Shown here: one piece after another, positions 16,272 to 24,554 of the stretch
Position numbering within the stretch: the first letter of the stretch is position 1
Layout: each line of letters opens with the position of its first letter
Source: Amycolatopsis balhimycina FH 1894
Lineage (GTDB): Bacteria > Actinomycetota > Actinomycetes > Mycobacteriales > Pseudonocardiaceae
NCBI RefSeq assembly: GCF_000384295.1
Contig: NZ_KB913037.1
Location: 598,762-662,761 of the forward strand
DNA: 64,000 nucleotides
Direction of reading: 5' to 3'
The notes under the pieces: generated by a model
What the model was told of the DNA's origin: nothing
The model's database searches: none
Seen by the model: the letters and a program-made list of their open reading frames with translations, nothing else
Program-made: the position numbers and the translations under genes

Positions 16272-17278
16272 CCGTTGCTCCTCGCCTGATCAAGGTCCGC
16301 GGCGAACCGCCGGTCGACGTACGCGGCGAAGTCCACCTTCCCCGGCAGAGTCTTCTCGTCGGTGAAGGCGTCCGCGAGCTGCTGTTCGGACGCCACCACG
16401 GAGTCGTCCAGCGCGATCGGCCGGTCGCGGCCGGCGTCGACGGCTTCCCGCGCGACTTCGAGCTTCAGCCCGGTCTCCTTGGCCCACGCCTGCGCCCACT
16501 CGTCGCGGTGCGTGTCGGCCCACTTCTGCGCCTTGACCACGCGCACCGCGAAGTCGCGCAAGGCGGTGTTCTTGCCGGGATCGCCGAGCGCGGCCGTGCT
16601 CGCCGCCAGGAAGGCCAGTCCGTTCGACGCGCCGCGGCCGTCGGCCAGCACCCGGGCGTGGGCTTCGAGCTGGGCCTGCGCGGTGTACGGGTCCCAGATC
16701 GCCCAGGCGTCGATGGTGTGCTGCGTGAACGCGGCGTACGCCTCCGCCGGTTGCAGGAAGCTCAGCTTGACGTCCTTTGTGGACAATCCGTTGTTGTGCA
16801 GGGTGTTCAGCAACTGCCCGTGGGCCGAGCTGCCTTTGGCCACGCCGATCGTCTTCCCCTTCAGGGAGGCGACGTCGCGCAGCGGCGAGTCCGGCGGGAC
16901 GAGGACGGCCTCCCGCTCGACGTTGCTGCGCGACACGCTGACGACCTTGATCTTCGCCTTCGCGGCGGCCGCGAAGATCGGCGGCGTGTTGCCGACCCGG
17001 CCGGCGTCGATCGCGCCGGCGGAGGCGGCCTCGAGCAGCGGCGGACCCGACGTGAACGTCGCCCATTCGATCTTGTACGGCGTTCCCTGCAGGAGGTTCG
17101 CCGCGGTGAGCAGGGACTTCAACCCGCCTTTCTGGTCGCCCACCTTGAGCGTCACCTTCGCCAGGTCCGCCGCGCTCACCGGCCCCGGCACGGCGGCCGG
17201 GGCTTCGCCGGTCGCCGTCCCGCACGCGGTCACCACGAGTGCCGCCGCGACGGCGGCCAGTCCCTTACGCCACAGCAT
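16268..17278 (-). CDS. ssuA: aliphatic sulfonate ABC transporter substrate-binding lipoprotein
   Basis: 336 residues. The signal peptide ends in the lipobox VVTAC at about residues 15-19, so the mature protein is a membrane-anchored lipoprotein. The SsuA/NMT1-type fold shows in LKVGDQKGGLKSLLTAANLL, VPPDSPLRDVASLKGKTIGV, and AYAAFTQHTIDAWAIWDPYT, the last being diagnostic for sulfonate/nitrate/taurine binding proteins. The start lies 14 nt inside the end of ssuB, and the stop overlaps the ssuD start, so it is fully embedded in the operon. Confidence 0.92.
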   Translation of the reverse strand: MLWRKGLAAVAAALVVTACGTATGEAPAAVPGPVSAADLAKVTLKVGDQKGGLKSLLTAANLLQGTPYKIEWATFTSGPPLLEAASAGAIDAGRVGNTPPIFAAAAKAKIKVVSVSRSNVEREAVLVPPDSPLRDVASLKGKTIGVAKGSSAHGQLLNTLHNNGLSTKDVKLSFLQPAEAYAAFTQHTIDAWAIWDPYTAQAQLEAHARVLADGRGASNGLAFLAASTAALGDPGKNTALRDFAVRVVKAQKWADTHRDEWAQAWAKETGLKLEVAREAVDAGRDRPIALDDSVVASEQQLADAFTDEKTLPGKVDFAAYVDRRFAADLDQARSNG

Positions 17279-17969
17279 CTTCGTTCACTCCCAGATCGGC
17301 CAGCACACGCCGGCGGAGGTCGTCGTGGCCGGCGGCTTCGCGGGGCCGGTGCGCGGCCACGATCCGGCCGCCGTCGAGCACCAGGACCCGGTCGGCGAGC
17401 CGCAGGGCTTCGTCGACGTCGTGGGTCACCAGCAGCACGCCCGGCCGGTGCCGCCGCCAGAGGTCCTGGACCAGGGTGTGCATCGCGAGCCGGGTGAGCG
17501 CGTCGAGGGCGCCGAACGGCTCGTCGAGCAGCAGCAGATCGGGTTCGCGCACCAGCGCGCGGGCCAGCGACACGCGCTGGGCCTCCCCGCCGGACAGGGT
17601 GAGCGGCCAGTCGTCGGCGTGCGCGGTCAGGTGGACCTCGGCCAGGGCCTGGTCCGCGAGCGCCCGGTTGCGGGACTTCGCGACGCCGTCTTGGCGCAAG
17701 CCGAGGACGACGTTGCGCCAGACCTTCCGCCACGGCAGCAGTCTCGGCTGCTGGAAGGCGACCGAGACGGTGCCGGTGACTTCGGCGCTGCCTTCGACCT
17801 CGTCGTCGAGGCCGGCCAAGACACGCAGGAGCGTCGACTTGCCCGAGCCGCTGCGGCCGAGCAGGGCGACGAACTCGCCGCGCTCGACGGTCAGGTTCAG
17901 TCCTTTGAGGACGGTCCGGTCGCCGAACCGTTTGGTGAGGTCACGGACCTCGGCTACTGGGTTCGCCAC
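17265..17969 (-). CDS. ssuB: aliphatic sulfonate ABC transporter ATP-binding protein
   Basis: 234 residues. It has Walker A GRSGSGKST, Q-loop VAFQQPRLLPWRKV (the proline-tryptophan feature of SsuB/TauB), signature LTLSGGEAQRVSLARAL, Walker B LLLLDEPFGALDALTR and the H-loop in LLVTHDVDEALRLADR. All catalytic residues are present. The GTG start at 17967-17969 overlaps the ssuC stop by 16 nt. It energises uptake of sulfonates bound by SsuA. Confidence 0.93.
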   Translation of the reverse strand: MANPVAEVRDLTKRFGDRTVLKGLNLTVERGEFVALLGRSGSGKSTLLRVLAGLDDEVEGSAEVTGTVSVAFQQPRLLPWRKVWRNVVLGLRQDGVAKSRNRALADQALAEVHLTAHADDWPLTLSGGEAQRVSLARALVREPDLLLLDEPFGALDALTRLAMHTLVQDLWRRHRPGVLLVTHDVDEALRLADRVLVLDGGRIVAAHRPREAAGHDDLRRRVLADLGVNEDAVA

Positions 17970-18766
17970 CGCAGCACCTTCCGTTCGAGCAGCCGGACCA
18001 GCGCGTCGGTGACCAGGCCGAGCAGGGCGTACAGGACTAGGCCGACCACCACGACGTCGGTGCGCAGGAACTCCCGCGCGTTGTTGATGAGGTAGCCGAC
18101 ACCGGCGTCGGCGTTGACCGTCTCGCCGACGATCAGCGCGAGCCAGGCGAGGCCGAGCGACTGCCGCAGCCCGACGAGCGCCTGCGGCAGCGCGCCGGGC
18201 AGGATGACGTGCCAGAGCCGTTCCGCCCGGGTGAACCCGAGTGCTCGCGAAGCCTCGACGAGGTTCGGGTCGGCGCCGCGGATTCCCGAGTGGACGTTCA
18301 GGTAGAGCGGGAAGGCGACGCCGAGGGAGACCAGCACGATCTTCGTCTCTTCGCCGATGCCGAACCACAGGATGAACAGCGGGATCAGGCCGAGGAAGGG
18401 CAGGGTGCGCAGCATCTGCACCGGCGGGTCGACCAGTGCCTCGCCCCAGCGGGACAGCCCGGAGACGATGCCGAGCAGGACACCGACGACTGCGCCGAGC
18501 GCGAAGCCGGCACCCACACGGCCGAGCGACACCGCGAACGCAGTCCCGAGTTCGCCGCTGCGGGCGACTTCGACGCCGGCCCGCACGACTGTCCACGGTG
18601 AACTGAGCTTGTCGGGCGGCAAGGCACCGGTGGCGCTGGCGATCTGCCAGGCGGCGACGAGCACCACCGGGCTGATCCAGCGCCGGAGGTCGAGCCGCCG
18701 CACCGCCTTTCGCGGCGGCTCGTTTTTCCGGGCGCGCGGCAGCACACCCGTAAGGGAAATCGACAC
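17954..18766 (-). CDS. ssuC: aliphatic sulfonate ABC transporter permease
   Basis: 270 residues with about six membrane helices. The EAA motif of binding-protein-dependent permeases is visible as EASRALGFTRAERLWHVILP, preceded by PFLGLIPLFILWFGIGEETK, a strong SsuC/TauC segment. It is the first gene of ssuCBAD and is transcribed leftward. The 125-bp leader upstream shows no clear operator. Confidence 0.93.
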   Translation of the reverse strand: MSISLTGVLPRARKNEPPRKAVRRLDLRRWISPVVLVAAWQIASATGALPPDKLSSPWTVVRAGVEVARSGELGTAFAVSLGRVGAGFALGAVVGVLLGIVSGLSRWGEALVDPPVQMLRTLPFLGLIPLFILWFGIGEETKIVLVSLGVAFPLYLNVHSGIRGADPNLVEASRALGFTRAERLWHVILPGALPQALVGLRQSLGLAWLALIVGETVNADAGVGYLINNAREFLRTDVVVVGLVLYALLGLVTDALVRLLERKVLRWRTQ

Positions 18767-18891
18767 GGATTTCTCCCGGGGACGGGGATTTTCGGGATTG
18801 CGTGGTCCCGACCTTCCGGTCCCTGGGAGGGGAAGTCAATCCGCGCCCACTCCGTGAACAGGCAGCGTTTCACCCTGTGGAACGGCTTGTC

Positions 18892-19602
18892 TCAGCCGCC
18901 GAACATGACCTTCCATTCGGCGGGCGAGCGCGGCCGGTAGACGAAGTTGGTGCGCTTGACCTCCGACAGCGCGGCCGACGGTTCGGCCGAGTACTGGTGC
19001 CCGGGGTAGACGACGGGATCGCCGGGCAGCCCGGCGAGCGCCTGCAGGCTGCGGTAGATCTCGTCGGCGTCGCCGCCGGGGAAGTCGGTGCGCCCGCAGC
19101 CTTCGAGGAACAGCGTGTCGCCGGAGACGAGCTTGTCCTCGACGAGGAAGCATTGGCTGCCCGGCGTGTGCCCGGGCGTGTGCAGCAGCCGGATCGGGAT
19201 CGCCCCGACCTCGACGACGTCGTCGTGCTCGTGGGCGCGCAGGTCGGTCCCGGAGACACCGGTGACCCGCCGGACCCACTCGGTCTCGGCACCGTTGACG
19301 TGGATCGGCACCTGTTCGATCGCGAGGAGCTCGGCGATGCCGGGCAGCGAGAACCCGAGCATCTCGCCGCCGACGTGGTCGGGGTGGTGATGGGTCGCGA
19401 GCACCCCGGTCAGCCGCATCCCGTCGCCCGCCAGGACGTCCAGCAGGTCCCGCACCGCGTAGGCCGGGTCGACGATCACGGCGTCCCCGGTTTCGCGGTC
19501 ACCGATCAGGTAGGCGAAGTTCACCATCTGCGTCGCAACGGGATCCCCGACGGCGAAGTCCCGGCCGGCGAGCAGCTGCCGGAAGTACAGACGATCAGTC
19601 AT
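18892..19602 (-). CDS. metallo-beta-lactamase-fold hydrolase (persulfide dioxygenase/glyoxalase II-like)
   Basis: About 236 residues. The metal-binding motif is ATHHHPDHVGG (HxHxDH with an extra His), followed by HTPGHTPGSQCF, SGDTLF and YPGHQY, the ordered ligands of the MBL fold. GCGRTDFPGGD after the third ligand is typical of ETHE1-like persulfide dioxygenases and related glyoxalase II proteins. A sulfur role would fit the neighbouring ssu operon, but the sequence alone does not separate persulfide oxidation from thioester hydrolysis. It starts 10 nt behind the LysR gene and is probably cotranscribed with it. Confidence 0.85.
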   Translation of the reverse strand: MTDRLYFRQLLAGRDFAVGDPVATQMVNFAYLIGDRETGDAVIVDPAYAVRDLLDVLAGDGMRLTGVLATHHHPDHVGGEMLGFSLPGIAELLAIEQVPIHVNGAETEWVRRVTGVSGTDLRAHEHDDVVEVGAIPIRLLHTPGHTPGSQCFLVEDKLVSGDTLFLEGCGRTDFPGGDADEIYRSLQALAGLPGDPVVYPGHQYSAEPSAALSEVKRTNFVYRPRSPAEWKVMFGG

Positions 19603-19612
19603 ACCGGTCACC

Positions 19613-20494
19613 TTACGGGCCGCTCCGCGCCGCCGCGGCGGCCTTGGTGAGGGCGGCCAGCACGGCGGCGACCGCGGGTGGGTCCGGCGGGTCGCCGTAG
19701 GTGGCGGCGTGGATCCGGCGGTGGACGCCGGGGAGTTCGGTGGCGTGGATGCCGGGCCGGCGGTGGGCGGCCAGCGCGAATCCGGGCAGGGTCGCGACGC
19801 CGAGACCGGCGGCGACCAGCGACTGCACCACCACCATGTCGTCGCTGTGCGCGGCGATGCGCGGGGTGAAGCCCGCACCGCCGCACACGGCGGTCAGCTC
19901 CGCCCGGCACCGGTCGCAGCCGCCGATCCAGGCGGAGTCCCGGTGGTTCGCCAGGCTGTCGCCGGGGTGCTTGCTGATGAGGTGGATCGGGTCGTCGGCG
20001 AGGTGCCGGAACCGGAATCCCTCGTCCTCGAGCGGTGCGCCGGCGTGCTGGAAGACGAGGGCGACGTCGATCTCGCCGCGGCGCAGCAATTCCAGCGCTT
20101 CCACCGGGTGCCGGTCGAACAGGCTCAGTTCCAGACCCGGGTGCGCCAGAGCCAGTGCGGCCGCGGCGTCCGGCACCAGCGTGCTCAGCGTGGATGCGTT
20201 GGCCGCCAGCCGGATCCGCCCGGCCCGGAGGCCGACCTGCGCGGCCAGCTCGCCCGCCGCCGCGTCCACGCGGCCCACGATCTCGGCGGCGCGGTCGGCC
20301 AGCAGACGTCCTTCCGGCGTCAAGCGGATGCCCCGGCCGGTTCGCTGCAGGAGCTTGGCGCCGGTGGCCGTTTCCAGGCGAGCCAGGTGGTGGCTCACCG
20401 ACGGCTGCGAATAGTGGAGCTCGCGGGCCGCCTCGGTCACCGACCCGTGCCGGGCCACCGCGGCCAAGACCTTGAGCTGGACCAGAGTGAGCAT
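19613..20494 (-). CDS. LysR-family transcriptional regulator
   Basis: 293 residues. The N-terminal helix-turn-helix is near consensus (LVQLKVLAAVARHGSVTEAA, then LHYSQPSVSHHLARLE, and TGRGIRLTPEGRLL). The rest is a periplasmic-binding-like effector domain. Cysteines in GGCDRCRAE could sense a metal or redox/sulfur signal. The gene precedes the MBL-fold enzyme by 10 nt. A partly symmetric AT-rich element, ATTGATATTCTCGAT, overlaps the start and could be the LysR site. Whether it also controls ssuCBAD further downstream cannot be judged. Confidence 0.88.
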   Translation of the reverse strand: MLTLVQLKVLAAVARHGSVTEAARELHYSQPSVSHHLARLETATGAKLLQRTGRGIRLTPEGRLLADRAAEIVGRVDAAAGELAAQVGLRAGRIRLAANASTLSTLVPDAAAALALAHPGLELSLFDRHPVEALELLRRGEIDVALVFQHAGAPLEDEGFRFRHLADDPIHLISKHPGDSLANHRDSAWIGGCDRCRAELTAVCGGAGFTPRIAAHSDDMVVVQSLVAAGLGVATLPGFALAAHRRPGIHATELPGVHRRIHAATYGDPPDPPAVAAVLAALTKAAAAARSGP

Positions 20495-20594
20495 TCATCG
20501 AGAATATCAATGATTCGGCGCGCGGACTGACACTAGACGTCATGTCGGGTCCGGGCCATCCTGGACTCGCACAACCACGAGGGAGGGCACGGCG

Positions 20595-21218
20595 ATGACC
20601 ACACGGACGGGCAGGGTGACCTGCGACCTCACCATCACGGTCGACGGGTACGCGGCCGGGCTCCACCAGACCGAACAGCGCCCGTTCGGCGACGACGGCG
20701 GCGACGGCTGGGGCGACAAGCTGCACGCCTGGTTCGCCGAAGGCCGCGACGAGCACCCGGCCGAGTTCGACCGGATGCTGACGGCGAAGGCGTTCATCCT
20801 GGGGCGCAACATGTTCGGGCCGGTCCGCGGCGAGTGGGACCGCGCGTGGAAGGGCTGGTGGGGCGACAACCCGCCGTACCACGGCCCGGTCTTCGTGCTC
20901 ACCCACCACCCGCGTGACCCGCAGCCGATGGACGGCGGCACGACGTTCCACTTCGTCACCGGCGGCATCGAGGCCGCGCTGGAACGCGCGCGCGAAGCGG
21001 CCGGGGACGGCGGCGACATCTCCGTCCACGGCGGCGCGACCACCGTCAACCAGTACCTCGCCGCCGGCCTGATCGACGAGCTGCGGCTGCACATCGCGCC
21101 GTTCACGCTCGGTGCCGGCGTCCGGCTGTTCGACGGGGTCCCGCCGCTGAACCTGGAGCAGCTGGAGTCGCGCGCGGCGGCCTCGGTCACGCACCTGAGG
21201 TATCGCGTGCTCCGCTGA
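20595..21218 (+). CDS. dihydrofolate reductase family (RibD C-terminal-like) protein
   Basis: 207 residues. It has the RibD_C/DHFR-like start TCDLTITVDGYAAGL, FILGRNMFGPVRGEWD (family GRxMF motif), FHFVTGGIEAALERAREAAG, DISVHGGATTVNQYLAAGLI, and ELRLHIAPFTLGAGVRLF. These small actinobacterial reductases act on unknown NAD(P)H-dependent substrates; they are not true folate enzymes. It stands alone, divergent from the LysR gene. Its last 32 bp overlap the antisense quinone-oxidoreductase scrap. Confidence 0.88.
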   Translation: MTTRTGRVTCDLTITVDGYAAGLHQTEQRPFGDDGGDGWGDKLHAWFAEGRDEHPAEFDRMLTAKAFILGRNMFGPVRGEWDRAWKGWWGDNPPYHGPVFVLTHHPRDPQPMDGGTTFHFVTGGIEAALERAREAAGDGGDISVHGGATTVNQYLAAGLIDELRLHIAPFTLGAGVRLFDGVPPLNLEQLESRAAASVTHLRYRVLR

Positions 21219-21363
21219 AACTCCGCGTGGTGAGCACGATCCGGCCGAACACCTCGCCCGCGTCCAGCTTCCGGTGCGCCTGTGCCGCCTGCTCCAGCGG
21301 CAGCACCTCGTGCACGACCGCCCGCAGGCCGCCGGCGAACAGCTCGGCGGTCACGGCGGTGCG
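21187..21363 (-). pseudogene. C-terminal remnant of a zinc-type quinone oxidoreductase / alcohol dehydrogenase
   Basis: Reading the minus strand, about 59 codons translate to AELFAGGLRAVVHEVLPLEQ, then AAQAHRKLDAGEVFGRIVL and a short tail to TGA at 21187-21189. This is the classic C-terminal end of MDR-superfamily quinone oxidoreductases. The roughly 270 upstream residues are missing: upstream codons encode only arginine/proline-rich non-homologous sequence and the DinB gene lies 52 bp beyond. It is therefore a deletion remnant. Its 3' end runs antisense into the neighbouring reductase gene. Confidence 0.8.
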
Positions 21364-21414
21364 CCGAGCCGGCGCTCCGGGGACTCCGGGCCTGAGGCCG
21401 CGCTCACTCCTCCC

Positions 21415-21927
21415 TTACTCGCCCACCTCCCCGTCGGCCAGCTCGCGCAGCACGTCCAGGTGCCCCAGGTGCCGCGCGGTCTCCTGCACCACGTGCGCCA
21501 CCACCCAGCGGACCGTGAACTCCGAGCGCCGCCGGGTGCGGTCGTCCGGGCCCAGTCCGCGCAGGGCCTTCTCCGCCCGCGCCCACTCCGCCCGGTAGGC
21601 CGCCACCACCGACGCCGGTGTGTCGTCCGGGGTCAGGTCCCAGCTCGGGTCCGGGGTGCCCGCCCACAGCGACGGCAGGTCCGCCCCGCCCGCTTCGATG
21701 CACAGCCACCACCGCTCGACCGCGGTGAGATGCTTCACCACCCCCAGCGCGCTCATCCGCGGCGACGACGGCAACGGCGTCGCCGCGGCCTGCTCCGCCG
21801 TCAGCCCGGCGACCTTGTTCACCGCCGTGGCGCGCAGGAACTGCAGGAAATCCAGCTGCAGGCGCAGCTCGTCGAAGGCCAGGCGATCCGGCCACCGGCG
21901 GTGCGTCTTCGAACTCGTGTTCGACAT
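21415..21927 (-). CDS. DinB / DUF664 family protein
   Basis: 170 residues of the DinB-like four-helix fold. Landmarks are ELRLQLDFLQFLRATAVNKV, ALGVVKHLTAVERWWLCIE with a metal-type His, and WVVAHVVQETARHLGHLDVL with the C-terminal His pair. The actinobacterial branch includes mycothiol-dependent metalloenzymes and maleylpyruvate isomerase relatives. No partner gene is nearby and the substrate is unknown. Confidence 0.85.
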   Translation of the reverse strand: MSNTSSKTHRRWPDRLAFDELRLQLDFLQFLRATAVNKVAGLTAEQAAATPLPSSPRMSALGVVKHLTAVERWWLCIEAGGADLPSLWAGTPDPSWDLTPDDTPASVVAAYRAEWARAEKALRGLGPDDRTRRRSEFTVRWVVAHVVQETARHLGHLDVLRELADGEVGE

Positions 21928-21978
21928 GCCTGGAACCTACCGCACCGGTCCGACGAAATCCGCCATAGAGTGATCAGC

Positions 21979-22830
21979 ATGTGGTGGGGACTGCTCTGCG
22001 CCCTGGGCGCGGCATGCGCGTACGGCGTTGCTTCGGTGATGCAGTCGGACGCTGCGAAGGCGACGGACACCGGCACCGACGGCGTCGACCCGAAACTGCT
22101 GGTCCGCGTACTCGGCCAGGGGAAGTTCGTGCTCGGGCTGGTGCTGGACGTCCTCGGGTTCGCCGCCCAGATCGTGGCGCTGCACGTGCTGCCGCTGTTC
22201 GTCGTGCAGGCCGCCCTCGCAGCGAGCCTCGCCGTGACGGCGGTCGCGGCCCGGTTCCTCGGTGTCCGGCTCGGCAAGCGGGAGTGGGCGGCCGTGGCCG
22301 TCGTGTGCGCCGGGCTGGGGCTGCTCGGCGCGGCCGCCGAGAGCGAAGGGTCCGATCCGGTCGGGCTGGGCTTCCGTCTCGTTCTCATCGGCGCCGTCGT
22401 CGTGCTGGCCGCGGCCGGGATCGCCGCGGGGAAGGCGAACCGCCGCGTGCGGACGCCGGCGCTCGGGCTCGTCGCCGGGCTGTGCTTCGGTGTCGTCGCG
22501 ATCTCCGGGCGGATCATCCCCAGCCTCGCGCCGCTGGACCTGCTCACCGACCCGGCGACCTACACGGTCGCGGTGGCCGGCGGGATGGCGATGCTGTTCT
22601 ACGCGACGGCGTTGCAACGCGGGAGCGTCACGACCTCGACCGCGATGATGGTGCTCGGCGAGACGGTGTTCCCCTCGCTGGTCGGCGTGCTGGCGCTCGG
22701 CGACCGCACCCGGCCGGGGTTCGCCTTCGTCGCCGTCGCCGGGTTCGTCCTCGCCGTCGCGGCCGCGCTCGCACTGGCCCGGTTCGGCGAACCCGCCACC
22801 GAGCCGCGAACCGAGACCGTGTCCCCGTGA
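21979..22830 (+). CDS. DMT-type integral membrane protein
   Basis: 283 residues with nine or ten predicted helices, organised as two EamA-like halves. The N-terminus GLLCALGAACAYGVASVMQS and internal FVVQAALAASLAVTAVAARF resemble drug/metabolite-transporter superfamily proteins. There is no soluble domain. Spacing to the DinB gene (divergent, 51 bp) leaves a short shared promoter region. The iron box downstream belongs to the exporter genes. Substrate unknown. Confidence 0.75.
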   Translation: MWWGLLCALGAACAYGVASVMQSDAAKATDTGTDGVDPKLLVRVLGQGKFVLGLVLDVLGFAAQIVALHVLPLFVVQAALAASLAVTAVAARFLGVRLGKREWAAVAVVCAGLGLLGAAAESEGSDPVGLGFRLVLIGAVVVLAAAGIAAGKANRRVRTPALGLVAGLCFGVVAISGRIIPSLAPLDLLTDPATYTVAVAGGMAMLFYATALQRGSVTTSTAMMVLGETVFPSLVGVLALGDRTRPGFAFVAVAGFVLAVAAALALARFGEPATEPRTETVSP

Positions 22831-22839
22831 ACCAATAAC

Positions 22840-22858
22840 TTAGACTAGCCTTACCTAT
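22840..22858 (+). promoter_or_regulatory. iron box (DmdR/IdeR type)
   Basis: TTAGACTAGCCTTACCTAT matches 14 of 19 positions of the actinobacterial consensus (TTAGG-TTAGGC-TAACC-TAA). It lies 26-44 bp before the start of the exporter genes, predicting their repression by iron-loaded DmdR/IdeR. Confidence 0.75.
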
Positions 22859-22883
22859 CCCAGCACAGGACAGGGAGGCTCGG

Positions 22884-24554
22884 GTGGGCACGACGGGACG
22901 GGAAGTCCTCCGCCGTTCGATCGCCGGGCAACGGCGGCCGGTGACGCTCGCGGCGTTGCTGACCGCCTGCCACCAAGGCGGCGAAGCGCTGGTACCGGTG
23001 GTGATCGGCGTGATCGTCGACCAGGCCGTGGCCAACGGTTCGGCAGGCACGCTCCTGCTCTGGCTCGCGGTGCTGGGCGTCCTTTTCGCCGCGCTGTCGA
23101 ACAGCTACCGCCTGGGCGCCCGCTTCGGCGAACGCGCCGCGGAACGCGCCGCCCACGACCTCCGGCTCGCGCTCGGACGCCGGGTGCTGCACCCCGGCGG
23201 CGTCGCCGACTCCGGCACCCTCGCGGGCGAGCTGGTGAGCATCGGGACGTCGGACGCCAAGCGGGTCGGCACGGTCAACGGCGTGCTGCCGTTCGGTGTC
23301 GCGGGCCTGGCCGGGCTGCTCGTCAGCGCCGTCGCGCTGCTCACCATGTCGCTTCCGCTCGGCCTGCTCGTGCTGCTCGGCACGCCGCCGATGCTGTGCC
23401 TGGCGCACCTGGTCGGCAAGCCCCTCGAACGCCGCAGCGAGGCCGAGCAGGAACGGTCCGCGTTCGCCTCCGGCGTCGCCACCGACCTCGTCGCCGGGCT
23501 GCGCGTGCTCAAGGGCATCGGCGCCGAACGCGCCGCCGTCGACCGCTATCGCCGGACCAGCCAGGACTCGCTGCGGGCGACGCTGCGCGCGGCCCGCGCC
23601 CAGGCCTGGCACAACGGCGCGCTGCTCGCGCTCACCGGGATCTTCATCGCCGTGGTGGCGCTCGTCGGCGGCACCCTCGCCGCCGCGGGTGACATCAGCG
23701 TCGGGGACCTGGTCGCCGCGGTCGGGCTCGCGCAGTACCTGATCACGCCGTTCACGCTCTTCTCGTGGGTCAACGGCGAGCTCGCGCAGGGCCGGGCGTC
23801 GGCCGCGCGCATCGCCGACGTGCTGAACGCGCCCCCCGCCGTCGGCGGCGGGGACGCCACGCTGCCGGTCCCGGCGGCCGGGCACGTGAAGCTTTCCGGG
23901 CTGCGCCGCGGCGCCCTGCGTGACGTCGGCTTCGAAGCCCGGCCGGGCGAGCTGCTCGGCGTGGTGGCGACCGACCCGGCCGCCGCGACCGACCTCCTGG
24001 ACTGCCTCGGCCGGGCCACCGACCCGGACGGCGGTTCGGTGTCGGTCGACTCGGTCGACCTGTCCACTGTGGACCCCGGCCGGGTCCGCGAAGTCGTGCT
24101 GGTCGCCGCGCACGACGCGGACCTGTTCGCCGGGACGGTCGCCGAGAACGTGACGGCCGGGCCGCTGGCCGCCGAGGCGATGTCCGCGGCCGCCGTCGAG
24201 GAGGTGGCGAGCGCGCTGCCCGGCGGCGTCGCGACCGCCGTCACCGAGCGCGGGCGGTCGCTGTCCGGCGGGCAGCGCCAGCGGGTCGCGCTCGCGCGGG
24301 CCCTCGCCGCCGACGCGCCGGTGCTGGTGCTGCACGACCCGACGACCGCCGTCGACACCGTGACCGAGGCCCGCATCGCCGCGGGTCTCGCGGAACTGCG
24401 GCGCGGGCGCACGACGATCCTCGTGACCACCAGCCCGGCGCTGCTCGCCGCGACCGACCGCGTCGTCCTGCTCGACGACGGGCGCGTGGCCGGCGAAGGC
24501 AGCCACGCCGACCTGGCCGGCCGGGCCGACTACCGGGCGGCGGTGCTGTCGTGA
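22884..24554 (+). CDS. ABC exporter subunit with degenerate Walker A/B (siderophore export)
   Basis: 556 residues: a six-helix exporter domain (to about residue 310), then a nucleotide-binding domain. The NBD is catalytically degenerate. At the Walker A position it reads GVVATDPAAATDLLD with no GxxxxGKS/T, and at Walker B it reads VLVLHDPTTAVD, so the Asp is His and the catalytic Glu is Asp. The signature [15 protein letters not shown] is intact. With the next gene it should form a heterodimer with one canonical and one degenerate ATP site. GTG 22884 follows GGGAGG. It is preceded by an iron box and sits at the edge of the siderophore locus, so siderophore export is the likely role. Confidence 0.87.
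   Translation: MGTTGREVLRRSIAGQRRPVTLAALLTACHQGGEALVPVVIGVIVDQAVANGSAGTLLLWLAVLGVLFAALSNSYRLGARFGERAAERAAHDLRLALGRRVLHPGGVADSGTLAGELVSIGTSDAKRVGTVNGVLPFGVAGLAGLLVSAVALLTMSLPLGLLVLLGTPPMLCLAHLVGKPLERRSEAEQERSAFASGVATDLVAGLRVLKGIGAERAAVDRYRRTSQDSLRATLRAARAQAWHNGALLALTGIFIAVVALVGGTLAAAGDISVGDLVAAVGLAQYLITPFTLFSWVNGELAQGRASAARIADVLNAPPAVGGGDATLPVPAAGHVKLSGLRRGALRDVGFEARPGELLGVVATDPAAATDLLDCLGRATDPDGGSVSVDSVDLSTVDPGRVREVVLVAAHDADLFAGTVAENVTAGPLAAEAMSAAAVEEVASALPGGVATAVTERGRSLSGGQRQRVALARALAADAPVLVLHDPTTAVDTVTEARIAAGLAELRRGRTTILVTTSPALLAATDRVVLLDDGRVAGEGSHADLAGRADYRAAVLS

Noticed and set aside
18767..18890. Possible cysteine-rich leader peptide upstream of ssuC (a frame reads FPLRVCCRAPG near the ssuC start)
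   Set aside because: That frame overlaps ssuC itself and continues for well over 100 codons without a stop; it is not a short attenuator ORF.
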